Below, piece by piece: positions 54,216 to 63,751 of a stretch of DNA of 64,000 bases. The notes beneath the pieces are model-generated. The model was not told where the DNA came from. It saw only the letters and a list, made by a program, of their open reading frames with translations, and made no database searches. A program made the translations under genes and the position numbers. Position 1 is the stretch's first letter; every line of letters starts with the position of its first letter. The stretch is taken from positions 841,593 to 905,592 of the forward strand of contig NZ_CP007203.1 in NCBI RefSeq assembly GCF_000340565.2, written 5' to 3'. The stretch comes from Nodularia spumigena CCY9414 (GTDB taxonomy: Bacteria; Cyanobacteriota; Cyanobacteriia; Cyanobacteriales; Nostocaceae).

Positions 54216-54843
54216 ACAAACACTCACTTTTAATGGTAAAAACTAGACTGGCTAGAAGTAAATCATAGTCTGCATCTTAGCCTTTATCTACTTGCCGAAA
54301 TCATCTCAAAACTGAGATTTTTCAACTGGCATTTCCTGGTTATATTGGCTACAAGCTCAGTGGATTTAACCCCATCTGATGTGATAAACTATATTATCTA
54401 AGCCATAAAAACAATTATGCTTACTCATGATCACTCAACAACACTCTCAGTATAATTCAGCTTGACAAATCTGGAGAAAATAAAATTTTAGATCAGCCTT
54501 GGAGATTTCCCAGTAACTGAGGGCGAATTGCTCAGGGATAAGAGTCATTGCATTATGGAGGGAATTTTAGTGATAAGCAACAAGTTTTTAGGACTTACGC
54601 AATAACTCTCTGCAACCCTCTTTCCTTCGTGTCCTTCTCCCTTGGCGCTAGCCTCTCCCTTTGGGAGAAGGGGAGAGGCTAGCGCCAACGCGTTCTTCTC
54701 CCTTGGCGCTAGCCTCTCCCTTTGGGAGAAGGGGAGACGCTACGCGAATGTGGTTCGTTTTTTCATGATTTTGCGTAAGTCCTGGTTTTTTACCGGAATT
54801 TGACTTTTATTAATGAGAAATATAACAAAAAAGGTTAGTAATA
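54216..54843. other. ~630-base spacer with a MITE
   Basis: The left half is AT-rich leader of DUF3134 without visible features; the right half is the 194-bp element listed next. No gene is seen. Confidence 0.5.
54590..54783. mobile_element. 194-bp MITE-like element with internal tandem hairpins
   Basis: Thirteen-base terminal inverted repeats AGGACTTACGCAA / TTGCGTAAGTCCT. Inside, the unit ttctcccttggcgctagcct + ctccctttgggagaagggga occurs twice; each copy folds into a hairpin. There is no ORF. These ends are familiar from Nostocales insertion sequences, so it is probably mobilised in trans. Confidence 0.7.
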
Positions 54844-56520
54844 ATGCCCGAACGTAAAGCGAATTTGTTAATTCCTGCTGTTGGTGCGACTGTACTCGTG
54901 GCGGGAACTGTAGCTGCTTATATCTATTTTAAAGGGCCATCTGGAGATAGCTCCAGCGCTCTAGGGAGTGCTAAATTAGTCCCTTCTACAGCACTGATGG
55001 CAACTTATATTACCACTGAACCCGAAGCCTGGGCGAAGTTAGCAGAGTTTGGCACTCCAGAAACGCAAAAGCTCCTAGCCAAAGGGTTAGAAGATTTTAA
55101 ACAAGATTTTTTGAGTGAAGGTAATATTTCATACGAACAAGATTTGAAGCCTTGGGTTGGTGGTGTGATGGTGGCTGTACTACCGCCCAATTCTACTCAA
55201 CTTGCACAATCGAATCAGCCTAGTGCGGCGACAAAGGGACAAACAAAATCTCATATCTTGATGGTAGTAGGTATTAAAGATAAACTGAAGTCCTTGAATT
55301 TTGCCAAGAAATTAAAAGCACAAAAAGATGTCAAAGTTGAGGAATTTGATTACAAAGGTGAAACAATCACAGCAGTTACAGAAAATGGCAGACTGACATA
55401 TAGTGCTGTTTTAAATAATAATCATGTAGTATTATCTTCGGAAAAGCCAGATGTAGAAACGGCTATTGAAACTTTCAAAGGAAAGCCTTCTTTCGCCAGT
55501 CAAGAAGGTGCAAAGACGATTCTCACTGCTAACGCAGATATGAAAAACATTCTCGCTCAAGTTTATATACCAGACTATGCGGAAATGATGCAACAATTGG
55601 TAGCTGCAAGTCCCCAGGCTAGGCAATTACCACCACAAAGTCTGAAACAGTTGCAACAAGTAAAATCTATGGTGGCGCGTGTTGGGGTTGATGATCAGGG
55701 AGTGCGGATGAAGGCGATCGCTAATTTAAATCCACAACTGAATACATTCGAGTATCAAACAACGCCGGCAAAAATAGTCAGTCAATTACCCTTGGATACC
55801 TTTGCATTGATGACTGGTAATGGCATCAGCCGCAGTTGGTCAACTATAGTAGAACAGTCTGAAGATGATCCTGCATTTAATCAAATATTACAACAGATGC
55901 GGGGACAACTCAAGTTTGTGAATATTGACCTAGATAAAGACGTTTTTGGGTGGATGGATCAGGAATTTGCCTTTGCTGCTATGCCATCGAATCAAGGGAT
56001 ATTAGCGAATCTGGGTGTAGGCGGTGCATTAGTATTAGGAACAAGCGATCGCCAAACTGCGACAGCCACTTTTAGCAAACTAGATAACCTCGCTAAAACT
56101 CAAAGAATCAACGTCACTACCATAAATATCGACGGTAAAGATATCACTGAATGGCAAATGCCCGGACAAGGAGCTTTATTATCTCATGGTTGGCTAAATC
56201 AAGATACCGTATTTTTGGCAGTTGGTGGTTCTGTAGCTGATGCGATCGCCACAAACGATACTCCCAAGCTCGATAGTAGCGACACCTTCAAAGCTGTAAC
56301 TGGTTCACTGCAAAAACCCAATGCTGGTTACTTCTATATAGATGCAGAAAAAACCGCGTTCCTAGTTAATCGCTTTATGACACAAGGACAACCTTTGCCA
56401 TCTGAGGCTAACACAGTCCTGAGTGCCATTCATGGTTTTGGTGTCACCCTTACCAGTCCCAACAAGTCTATCGCTCAATTGGAGATGTTATTAGCTCTGA
56501 AACCGAAAACGGCGAAGTAG
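54844..56520 (+). CDS. DUF3352 domain protein
   Basis: 558 residues. One N-terminal hydrophobic helix (about 7-29, LLIPAVGATVLVAGTVAAYIYF) anchors the protein to a membrane. A long soluble domain begins LVPSTALMATYITTEPEAWAKL and contains KPWVGGVMVAVLPP, LPLDTFALMTGNGISRSW and GWMDQEFAFAAMP, which define DUF3352. Function unknown; the family is abundant in cyanobacteria. The gene is intact and well separated from its neighbours. Confidence 0.87.
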   Translation: MPERKANLLIPAVGATVLVAGTVAAYIYFKGPSGDSSSALGSAKLVPSTALMATYITTEPEAWAKLAEFGTPETQKLLAKGLEDFKQDFLSEGNISYEQDLKPWVGGVMVAVLPPNSTQLAQSNQPSAATKGQTKSHILMVVGIKDKLKSLNFAKKLKAQKDVKVEEFDYKGETITAVTENGRLTYSAVLNNNHVVLSSEKPDVETAIETFKGKPSFASQEGAKTILTANADMKNILAQVYIPDYAEMMQQLVAASPQARQLPPQSLKQLQQVKSMVARVGVDDQGVRMKAIANLNPQLNTFEYQTTPAKIVSQLPLDTFALMTGNGISRSWSTIVEQSEDDPAFNQILQQMRGQLKFVNIDLDKDVFGWMDQEFAFAAMPSNQGILANLGVGGALVLGTSDRQTATATFSKLDNLAKTQRINVTTINIDGKDITEWQMPGQGALLSHGWLNQDTVFLAVGGSVADAIATNDTPKLDSSDTFKAVTGSLQKPNAGYFYIDAEKTAFLVNRFMTQGQPLPSEANTVLSAIHGFGVTLTSPNKSIAQLEMLLALKPKTAK

Positions 56521-56605
56521 ATAAAGCTAATGTGCTTCTAGACTAGCCTGGGGTAATTGTGTCATAAGTTAAATAGGCTATAAAACACAAACAAACGCAA
56601 AACTT

Positions 56606-57523
56606 ATGACTGCTGCTACAACTACTCCTGGTTTAGCCTCCCGTTTGGTGAATGGTATCTTGGCTATCAAACCTTTAGCCAATCTAGCCAAGCATCAAGC
56701 CAGACAAATGATGATCAAACGCGCCGAAAGAATTGGCGTTCCTTGGACACAAGAAGTCAAAACATTACAGGCGCGTGATTGGACACAAGAATTAGCTCAA
56801 GTACAAAATCCTCAGCTTTCTTACCCAGACTATTACCTCAATTCATTTCATGCTTACGAAACTGGTAATCTAAGTTGGCAAGCTGCATTTGAAGTCAAGC
56901 CGGCAGCTCATGCCGTTCATGCTAAAATTTGGCAAGATGCAGAAGCCCAAGGTGATGCTAAACTGCGTCAAAGTTATCACGATATTCTCACAGCTTCCCT
57001 TCCCCATACTCCGCAAGATATCCTAGATGTCGGGTGTAGTGTAGGACTCAGTACCTTTGCCCTGCAAGAAATTTATCCCCAGTCTCAGATTACAGGTTTG
57101 GATTTATCGCCTTATTTTTTAGCTGTTGCTCACTACCGCGCCGAACAGCGTCAAGGTCAAATTAATTGGCTTCATGCCGCAGCTGAATCTACTGAGTTAC
57201 CAGATGCTTCATTTGATTTAGTTTCTATCTTCTTAATGTGCCACGAATTGCCTCAATCCGCAACCCGCCAGATTTTTGCCGAAATGCGGCGGGTGTTGCG
57301 TCCCGGTGGTCATTTGGCAATTATGGACATGAATCCCCGATCAGAAATATACCAGAAAATGCCCCCCTACATTTTGACGCTGCTCAAAAGTACTGAACCT
57401 TATTTAGATGAATATTTTGCTTTGGACATTGAGCAAGCCTTAGTTGAGGCTGGTTTCCAAGCGCCCACTATCACCAGTAACTCCCCTCGTCACCGCACTA
57501 TCATTGCTCAAGTTAGTACCTGA
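56606..57523 (+). CDS. Class I SAM-dependent methyltransferase
   Basis: 305 residues. An N-terminal ~120-residue helical part (HAYETGNLSWQAAFEVKPAA) precedes the Methyltransf_11/25 core: motif I ILDVGCSVGLSTFALQ, GLDLSPYFLAVAHYRAEQ, and FDLVSIFLMCHELP, MRRVLRPGGHLAIMDMNP. It resembles cyanobacterial UbiE-like methyltransferases of unassigned substrate. It lies 85 bases after DUF3352, in the same direction. Confidence 0.87.
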   Translation: MTAATTTPGLASRLVNGILAIKPLANLAKHQARQMMIKRAERIGVPWTQEVKTLQARDWTQELAQVQNPQLSYPDYYLNSFHAYETGNLSWQAAFEVKPAAHAVHAKIWQDAEAQGDAKLRQSYHDILTASLPHTPQDILDVGCSVGLSTFALQEIYPQSQITGLDLSPYFLAVAHYRAEQRQGQINWLHAAAESTELPDASFDLVSIFLMCHELPQSATRQIFAEMRRVLRPGGHLAIMDMNPRSEIYQKMPPYILTLLKSTEPYLDEYFALDIEQALVEAGFQAPTITSNSPRHRTIIAQVST

Positions 57524-57558
57524 TTTATTTATGGTTATATCCTCCCCTCTCCTTTATC

Positions 57559-57788
57559 TCCCCTCTCCTTTATAAGAAGAGGGGTTGGGGGTGAGGTTCT
57601 ATACTCCCCTCTCCTTTATAAGAAGAGGGGTTGGGGGTGAGGTTCTATACTCCCCTCTCCTTTATAAGAAGAGGGGTTGGGGGTGAGGTTCTATACTCCC
57701 CTCTCCTTTATAAGGAGAGGGGTTGGGGGTGAGGTTCTATACTCCCCTCTCCTTTATAAGGAGAGGGGTTGGGGGTGAGGTTCTTTCT
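57559..57788. repeat. 46-bp tandem repeat, five copies
   Basis: Units start at 57559, 57605, 57651, 57697 and 57743. Each contains cctctcctttataaga(a/g) and gaggggttgggggtgagg, which pair with each other as a hairpin (cccctct.../agagggg). The last two units carry the same substitution (aagaa to aagga), showing block duplication. Confidence 0.95.
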
Positions 57789-57792
57789 TCGG

Positions 57793-58659
57793 TTAAACTA
57801 ACACTGGCTCAGATTTGACTGCACTGACAGTATTTGCATCCGATTCTGTGCAGTAAATTTCACAGGAGTTATTGGGACTTTCAATCAGTTTGATTTTGTG
57901 AAGTGTACCACCCAATTCCTGAATAGGCGATCGCAATAAATTACTGATGTAAAGTGCGATATTCTCAGCAGTGGGGACAACTTCCGCAAAGAAAGGGATG
58001 TCTTTGTTTAAAAAGGTGTGATCAAATGCTTCTAGCACATAATCTTCAATCGCCTGATTTAAAGCCCCTAAATCCACAATCATCCCCGTGCGTGGATCAA
58101 TTTTACCTTTCACAGTGACTTCTAAATGGTAATTATGTCCGTGACCATGAGGACGGGCGCACTTACCATAAATTTGCGAATTTTCTTCGTTACTCAGTTG
58201 AGGATGAGCCAACCGATGGGCGGCGCTAAAGTGAGTACTGATGCTGAGGTAAGCTTCCATGTCGTCTCCTATATAATCTGCCCAAAGTTCAGGATGTTCA
58301 AATAACTGCACACGCACTAAGGGTAAATGCGGTACTAAACGCTGCCAAATCACCCGTGCAATATTTTCAGTCGTGGGTAAAGTTTCTTGAAATTCTGCCC
58401 ACACATCATTGAGGTAAGAATAGTCTAGTTGGCTGGTAACTTCGTGCTTAATTACGTGTTTCACATCAGACAAGTTGAGTACCATGCCATATTTATCCAA
58501 TTCTCCAGCCAGGGAGATAAATAAAACATAGTTGTGTCCATGTCCAGGAAATCTAGAACAAGCACCAAATTTTTCAGTATTTTCGGCTTCACTCAGTTCT
58601 GGTAAGAAATACCGATGACTAGCCGAAAACTGAGCGCGGCGATTAACAATACATTGCAT
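57793..58659 (-). CDS. Tandem-domain 6-pyruvoyl-tetrahydropterin synthase/QueD family protein
   Basis: 288 residues made of two PTPS-like units. Unit 1 (1-135): FSASHRYFLPEL, CSRFPGHGHNYVLF, TENIARVIW. Unit 2 (140-275): FSAAHRLAHPQL, CARPHGHGHNYHLEVTVKG, DHTFLNKDIPFF, TAENIALYI and LIESPNNSCEIY. Both keep zinc-binding His residues and the CxxxHGHxY-like catalytic Cys region. The family makes 6-carboxytetrahydropterin (queuosine pathway) or biopterin-type pterins. A pterin dehydratase gene lies 5 kb away. Fusion of two units is unusual compared with the ~120-150-residue single-domain enzyme, but I recall it from cyanobacteria. Confidence 0.87.
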   Translation of the reverse strand: MQCIVNRRAQFSASHRYFLPELSEAENTEKFGACSRFPGHGHNYVLFISLAGELDKYGMVLNLSDVKHVIKHEVTSQLDYSYLNDVWAEFQETLPTTENIARVIWQRLVPHLPLVRVQLFEHPELWADYIGDDMEAYLSISTHFSAAHRLAHPQLSNEENSQIYGKCARPHGHGHNYHLEVTVKGKIDPRTGMIVDLGALNQAIEDYVLEAFDHTFLNKDIPFFAEVVPTAENIALYISNLLRSPIQELGGTLHKIKLIESPNNSCEIYCTESDANTVSAVKSEPVLV

Positions 58660-58788
58660 GAGTATTCTGTAAACTGAGCTTTACATTTCTTAAACTTTCA
58701 CTATACTCCAGCATAAACTAATTTCTTTACCAGTTGTTAGTTATCAGTAATTTTTGTGTATTTGTAACTAATAATTGACTATTGAGAA

Positions 58789-59494
58789 TTAACTCACCGA
58801 TTCTTGGACTTCGTAGTGCAGTCTCGCAGCTATACGGAATAATTCTTGTCCTGTATGCAAATAACGCTCATCGTAGCTCAAAGGAAAGTAAGCTAACTCT
58901 TCCACTCCATCGGCTACTTGACTGAGACTATGGTAAAGATAAGCTGCTGTTTTTGCTAAACTGGGGGGATTTGGTAGAGAACGAAAAGTCAGTTGGGCTT
59001 GCTTGAGATCGTCTCGACAGGTGTTTAAGTATTCTTGAAATTCTTCTAATAATTCATCATCAAAAGGATCGGCGGCTAGTTCCTCAATTTGATCGTCTAG
59101 AGAATTGAGAATATGATCAAGCAGATCATTGACTGGTTGATAAACTAAACGTAGCCATTCCTCAACGTGTTGATCAGCATCTCGTCCTGTCTGTCTGTCT
59201 GTTTGTTTGGTACCGTTTTTGAGCTGATGCGGCGCGCTGTTGATAACTACTATGGAATTTTTGGGAATTTTCTTGCAGGTGTTGGTCATAGCACAGACGG
59301 TTTTGACTGTCTCCTAAGACTTCATAGGCTGCATTTATCCGAATAATTTGCTCTTTATCTGCTGTTTGCTGATTGCTGTCAGGGTGAAACAACTTTACCA
59401 AGCGGCGATAAGATTGCTTAATCTCCGCTTGGCTAGCATTGGCATTAACTTTGAGCGTTTCGTAGTGGTTAGAAACTTGTTTAAAATCGACCAT
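58789..59494 (-). pseudogene. DnaJ-domain protein gene, frameshifted at a 4-base repeat
   Basis: The frame from ATG 59494 encodes a J domain (DFKQVSNHYETLKVNANASQ, then LFHPDSNQ with the HPD tripeptide) and stops at 59174. A second frame carries the rest of the protein (from GRDADQHVEEWLRLVYQPV to YEVQESVS, ending 58789). The switch lies at 59187-59202, where ACAG is repeated four times on the coding strand; three repeats would give YQTNRQTGRDADQHV in one frame of ~234 codons. It may be a natural on/off (phase-variable) switch, a recent mutation or an assembly error. The full product would be a J-domain co-chaperone with an acidic helical C-terminus. Confidence 0.8.
59187..59206. repeat. Tetranucleotide microsatellite (CTGT)4-TTGT
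   Basis: Four exact CTGT units on the plus strand, read as ACAG on the coding strand, at the point where the DnaJ-domain gene changes frame. Confidence 0.95.
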
Positions 59495-59509
59495 TGATTT
59501 AATGTAACG

Positions 59510-60472
59510 TTAGCTGATGCTAGCGGCTACTTTAGCTTCCAAGTCTTGGAACAAAGGTGTACTTAAATATCTTTCTCCAAAACTGGGCTGAATCATTACT
59601 ATTAAGCGTCCCTGATTTTCTGGACGTTGAGCAACACGAATGGCTGCACATAAGGCTGCACCACTGGAAATACCAGATAGTAGCCCTTCTTCTCTGGCTA
59701 AACGCCGACCGTATGCGATCGCTTCGTCGTCGGTGACGGTAATTACTTCAGAAATCAGTTCTACTTTCAGAACTTGAGGTACAAACCCCGCCCCAATTCC
59801 TTGGATTTTATGGGGGCCTGGTCGTCCTCCCGATAATATGGGGCTATTGCTGGGTTCAACGGCGATCGCCTGAAAACTCGGTTTACGGGCTTTCAAAACT
59901 TCCGCTACACCAGTAATCGTACCACCAGTACCCACACCTGCCACAATCATATCTACCTGTCCATCAGTATCCTCCCAGATTTCCTCAGCTGTAGTTTCCC
60001 GATGCACCTTGGCATTGGCTGGATTGCGGAACTGCTGCAACATATAAGTATGTGGCGTAGTATCAACTATCTCCTGAGCGCGGCGAATTGCCCCCGTCAT
60101 GCCTTCAATTCCCGGTGTTAGTTCTAATTCAGCCCCATAAGCCCGCAACATCGCCCGGCGTTCCCCACTCATAGTTTCTGGCATAGTCAAAATTAACCGA
60201 TAACCCTTAGCAGATGCGGCCATAGCTAGAGCAATACCTGTATTTCCCGATGTCGGTTCTACCAATACAGTTTTTCCTGGAGTAATCAACTTTTCTGCTT
60301 CTGCGGCGTTGATCATACTTACCCCAATCCGGTCTTTGACTGATGCTGATGGGTTCATACTTTCCAGTTTCACAACTATTTGAGCCACACATCCTTCAGC
60401 TTGGGGGATGCGGTTCAACTGTACTAACGGTGTACGACCAACAAGTTCTGTAATATTACGGGCAATCTTCAT
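59510..60472 (-). CDS. cysK: Cysteine synthase A (O-acetylserine sulfhydrylase)
   Basis: 320-residue PLP enzyme that makes cysteine from O-acetylserine and sulfide. The PLP-binding Lys is in [11 protein letters not shown] (about 46), the substrate loop is [11 protein letters not shown] (about 73), and the phosphate-binding loop is [10 protein letters not shown] (about 180). [12 protein letters not shown] near the end is typical. The gene is followed by the DnaJ-type gene and preceded, 50 bases upstream in the same direction, by an Rrf2 regulator. The pairing suggests sulfur-responsive control like CymR/CysK, which is inference. Confidence 0.96.
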   Translation of the reverse strand: MKIARNITELVGRTPLVQLNRIPQAEGCVAQIVVKLESMNPSASVKDRIGVSMINAAEAEKLITPGKTVLVEPTSGNTGIALAMAASAKGYRLILTMPETMSGERRAMLRAYGAELELTPGIEGMTGAIRRAQEIVDTTPHTYMLQQFRNPANAKVHRETTAEEIWEDTDGQVDMIVAGVGTGGTITGVAEVLKARKPSFQAIAVEPSNSPILSGGRPGPHKIQGIGAGFVPQVLKVELISEVITVTDDEAIAYGRRLAREEGLLSGISSGAALCAAIRVAQRPENQGRLIVMIQPSFGERYLSTPLFQDLEAKVAASIS

Positions 60473-60523
60473 AATTATTCCTGATCTATTTAGTTATCAA
60501 TCAACAGCTAAAAATACTTGGGA

Positions 60524-60961
60524 CTAAATGTAGTACATAATATCCAATTGCCTGCGAGAATCTCTTTTTTCGCAAAGCTCCTGAAGTGTGTAGTTTTGTA
60601 AAACTAAGTTTGCTGCTTGACAAGCTTCTTGCCAAATTTCTTTAATCACAGCAGTATCTATACTTTTGGGATTGTTGTCTTCTTCACAAGTCCGCACATC
60701 TAACCCTTCCAAACATTCTAAAACATCGAAGACCGTAATTTTCCAAGGTTCGCGGGTCAAAAAATAGCCACCTTTGGAACCGCGTTGACTCTTAACTATA
60801 CCTCCGCGTCTCAAAGTAGCCAGTAGCTGTTCCAAATAGCGGTCGGGTATGCTTTGTTGGGCGGCGATTTGGCGAATTTGCATTGGTTCGCCGCTTTGAT
60901 AATGAGTTGCCATTTCGATTAAGGCGAGAATGGCGTATTCAGATTTACATGATAGTTCCAC
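60524..60961 (-). CDS. Rrf2 family transcriptional regulator
   Basis: 145 residues from GTG 60961 (the usual M/VELSCKSEYAILALIEM start); TTG 60970 is a longer alternative. Winged helix: MQIRQIAAQQSIPDRYLEQLLATLRRGGIVKSQRG, then GGYFLTREPWKITVFDVLECLEG. Three cysteines follow (RTCEED, EACQAA, ELCEKR) but not with the spacing of IscR cluster ligands. It stands 50 bases upstream of cysK and is probably co-transcribed. It may sense sulfur status as CymR does, by analogy. Confidence 0.88.
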   Translation of the reverse strand: MELSCKSEYAILALIEMATHYQSGEPMQIRQIAAQQSIPDRYLEQLLATLRRGGIVKSQRGSKGGYFLTREPWKITVFDVLECLEGLDVRTCEEDNNPKSIDTAVIKEIWQEACQAANLVLQNYTLQELCEKRDSRRQLDIMYYI

Positions 60962-61074
60962 AAGCAGCAATATGAGTAAGGGATCAAGAAAAAGTTAAAT
61001 AGAGTTTTGACTCTTAACTTTTTCTAGTATACTACGGTTCTCCACTGGGGTTTGTTATTTACTCTGATGGACAA

Positions 61075-61101
61075 CAAAAAGCCCCGCGTGAGGGCGGGGA
61101 G
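61075..61101 (-). terminator. Intrinsic terminator of the porin gene
   Basis: On the minus strand, CCCCGCCC-tcac-GCGGGGC followed by TTTTTGT, about 45 bases after the porin stop. Confidence 0.85.
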
Positions 61102-61144
61102 CAATCAAGTTTATGTTGTTTATATTTAGCAGATGTGCAACACT

Positions 61145-62911
61145 CTAGAAGGTGAAGGTTGTTCTGAGAGTACCGATAAACGCATCTTCATTGTCGCTGT
61201 TCTGTCCAGGATTTGTCACCCAAATCACCCCAGGAGTAACTGAGACGTTATCAGAAACGCGATATTTGTAGAAGCCTTCAACTTGGTATGGAACTTGGTT
61301 AGAACCTTCTTGTCTATTAAGTGCATAGGGTTGAGCGCCTGCGAAAACACCCAAGACGTTACCTCTCTTACCAAAGTCAGGTAAAGCTACACCAACACCG
61401 TAACTCCAAACTTCGCTACTGTCGTTAGCACCAAAGCCATTGACATCAGTGTAGGAAACAAAACCGCTCACAGACAATCTGTCACTGGGTCGGAATGCAG
61501 CTGACACACCGTAGGAATTAGTTGCGAAGGCGCTGCCATCACCTGTTTGGTTGTTAATACCACCATAGTTGGCTATTGTAGTACCCACTACAGGTCTGGC
61601 AGACGCTGGATTGAAGAGGTTAGCATTAGATCCACTATTGAAGATAGCAGAACCTGTTCCATGATATCCATGAACGTAGGTTGCAGCTAGTGCCAAGCGA
61701 TCGCTCACGCTAAAGTTCAACTGTCCTAGAGCGCCATAGTTACCTTGGAAGACACCTGAACCAGGATTGGATTCATTCGCTTCTGATCCCAAGTAACCTA
61801 CAGTGACTGAACTTGGTCTGAGGATACCGCCACCTTGACCCAAGGGTAAAGTAAAGGCAAGACCTGCACCACCACCAATCCGATAGATGGGATTTTGAGA
61901 AGCAAAGGTAGTTAAAGCACCGTTACCACCATCAGTGCCGTCAGCAAAGTAGGGGTTGTTAACAGCTGCATAATGGCTGTGTTGACCACCGTTAGCCGCG
62001 AGGTAAACTTGGGCTGGGCCGATAGGAGCTTGGTAGGTTAATCTGTCTATCTCAACGTTATTACCACCAGTGTTATCAACGTTAAAGGTTTGCAGACCTT
62101 CACCACTTTGGGCAAGAGCAGGGCCAACGGCTGTATCATTACCCAAGTTAAAGTTGTTCGCATTACCAGAGACCAAACGGGTGGTCAAAACGTCCCGACC
62201 GTTAAAGCTGCTTTCCAAGCCTAAACGAACTCTGTTTTGGAAAACAGTGTTATTGTTGTCGCCAACTGTATCGCCAAAGCTATCAGTCAGAGCAAAAATG
62301 GCTTCACCAGACAACTTGGTAGTGGTGGAGAACTGATTGGCTTCCAATTCAGCCGTCCGCGCTTCTAGGGAATCTACGCGACCGCGTAAAGTTGCCAATT
62401 CTGCGGAAAATTCTTCTTGTAATCGCTGTAAAGTAGCTAAATCTTGTCTGGTCACCATGTCAGCAGTTGCTGTGGCGATCAATTCGTTAACTCTATCCAA
62501 ACAAGCGTTTAAACCAGCAGCAAATTCGTAACGAGTCAAAGCCCGATTACCGCGATAAGTCGCATTTGGGTAACCAGCAATACAACCGTAGCGCTCAACT
62601 AAGGACTGCAACGCTTGGAATGCCCAGTCTGTCGGTTGTACGTCCGAAAACTGGGAAACCGATGTTACTTGAGACAGTGTATTATTTTCTTGGTTTTCGC
62701 TGCTGTTAACTTGGCTAATAACAACATTGGTGTTGTTGGTTGCTTGAGCGAATAGTTCTGGCTTTTGAGCAACTTCAGTAGCGGCTTGTTGTTCATTTGC
62801 CGAAACTTCCGTGGTGGTACTTGGAGCTGCAACTGCTGCGGCCGACACTAACAATGTTGCTCCCAAAACTGCTGGACTAACCACCAGGGATTTCCACAAT
62901 ATATTAGACAT
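61145..62911 (-). CDS. SLH- and OprB-domain outer-membrane porin
   Basis: 588 residues from ATG 62911 (MSNILWKSLVVSPAVLGATLLVSA), which begins a signal peptide; a 36-codon upstream extension is rejected. The N-terminal SLH domain (FSDVQPTDWAFQALQSLVERYGCIAGYPNATYRG) precedes a coiled-coil stalk (VTRQDLATLQRLQEEFSAELATLRGRVDSLEAR) and a long OprB-type beta-barrel ending in the aromatic RTTFTF. Such proteins are the major cyanobacterial outer-membrane porins; some are described as iron-uptake porins. Solute specificity cannot be read here. It has its own terminator. Confidence 0.92.
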   Translation of the reverse strand: MSNILWKSLVVSPAVLGATLLVSAAAVAAPSTTTEVSANEQQAATEVAQKPELFAQATNNTNVVISQVNSSENQENNTLSQVTSVSQFSDVQPTDWAFQALQSLVERYGCIAGYPNATYRGNRALTRYEFAAGLNACLDRVNELIATATADMVTRQDLATLQRLQEEFSAELATLRGRVDSLEARTAELEANQFSTTTKLSGEAIFALTDSFGDTVGDNNNTVFQNRVRLGLESSFNGRDVLTTRLVSGNANNFNLGNDTAVGPALAQSGEGLQTFNVDNTGGNNVEIDRLTYQAPIGPAQVYLAANGGQHSHYAAVNNPYFADGTDGGNGALTTFASQNPIYRIGGGAGLAFTLPLGQGGGILRPSSVTVGYLGSEANESNPGSGVFQGNYGALGQLNFSVSDRLALAATYVHGYHGTGSAIFNSGSNANLFNPASARPVVGTTIANYGGINNQTGDGSAFATNSYGVSAAFRPSDRLSVSGFVSYTDVNGFGANDSSEVWSYGVGVALPDFGKRGNVLGVFAGAQPYALNRQEGSNQVPYQVEGFYKYRVSDNVSVTPGVIWVTNPGQNSDNEDAFIGTLRTTFTF

Positions 62912-63283
62912 CTTCACTTTTTCCTCACACCTTGTATAGATAATTGTTGTTGCTGCACTTATTCTCACGAATTCAACAACTGTTGAACTCTTTTGATGAG
63001 GCATAGTTACCACTACCACAATTTTAGTTTTTGCAAAGCTAATAACTGATTAATTTAAAAGTTCAAAATTAAATTAATGTAATTAACTAATCAATGCAAA
63101 AACACAGCTTATTAGCCTACCATTATAAGGCATCTGAAGTATATGGCAAGATATTAGCGATCGCTTGATTAACTGTCACATACAATCATCTTGAAAAAAG
63201 AAGACGTTCTGAGAGTTTATATGTTCCCAGTCCGCCTCAATTTCTGATATCGCCTATAATTAGGGCTTTTCCAGCAAAACACT
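62912..63283. other. 372-base spacer, porin leader
   Basis: AT-rich upstream region of the porin gene with AGGAAAAAG before the start. No gene or strong hairpin is seen. I found no convincing iron-box repeat. Confidence 0.4.
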
Positions 63284-63565
63284 TTAGCTGATCCGAGAAA
63301 TTGTTTGAGCTACATCAAAATCCTTTTGCGTTAACCCACCTGCATCATGTGTTGTCAAGCTGATAGTGACTTTGTTATAGGAAATTTCGATGTCTGGATG
63401 ATGTCCTGACGATTCCGCAGGTTCTACTAGCTTATTTACAAATTCAATTGCGGCGATAAAATCTTTGAATTTGCGAGTAGTTTGCAACTTAGAACCCTCT
63501 ACTGTCCAACCTGACAAACGGCTCGCCTGTGCTTGAATTGTTGCATCAGTCAGTAGTTGCGTCAT
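63284..63565 (-). CDS. 4a-hydroxytetrahydrobiopterin dehydratase (PCD)
   Basis: 93 residues, full length for the family. Signature SSGHHPDIEISYNKVTISLTTHD with the catalytic His-His-Pro, and KFKDFIAAIEFVNKLVEPAE. It recycles pterin-4a-carbinolamine. In cyanobacteria the partner hydroxylase is often missing, so the cellular role is open. The nearest pterin gene is the tandem PTPS at 57.8 kb. Confidence 0.93.
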   Translation of the reverse strand: MTQLLTDATIQAQASRLSGWTVEGSKLQTTRKFKDFIAAIEFVNKLVEPAESSGHHPDIEISYNKVTISLTTHDAGGLTQKDFDVAQTISRIS

Positions 63566-63751
63566 ATGAAAAAATTCCTGTTTACATCTGTGCTAAATCT
63601 TGCACTGTATTATCCTAGCAATTTATTTACACTGCACCCTTTGATTCCTACACAATAATTATGTTGTGATGTAGAAATAATTCCCAGGTCTAGCTGCTAT
63701 GAATGTGCAAAATTTCTTGTTGTCTAAAAAGACTTTAACGTAATTTCTCTT

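Noticed and set aside
57559..57788. Regular direct repeats resembling a CRISPR array
   Set aside because: The 46-bp units are contiguous with no unique spacers between them, and there are no cas genes in the window.
62912..63019. Extended N-terminus of the porin
   Set aside because: The 36 extra residues precede a clear signal peptide that starts at ATG 62911.
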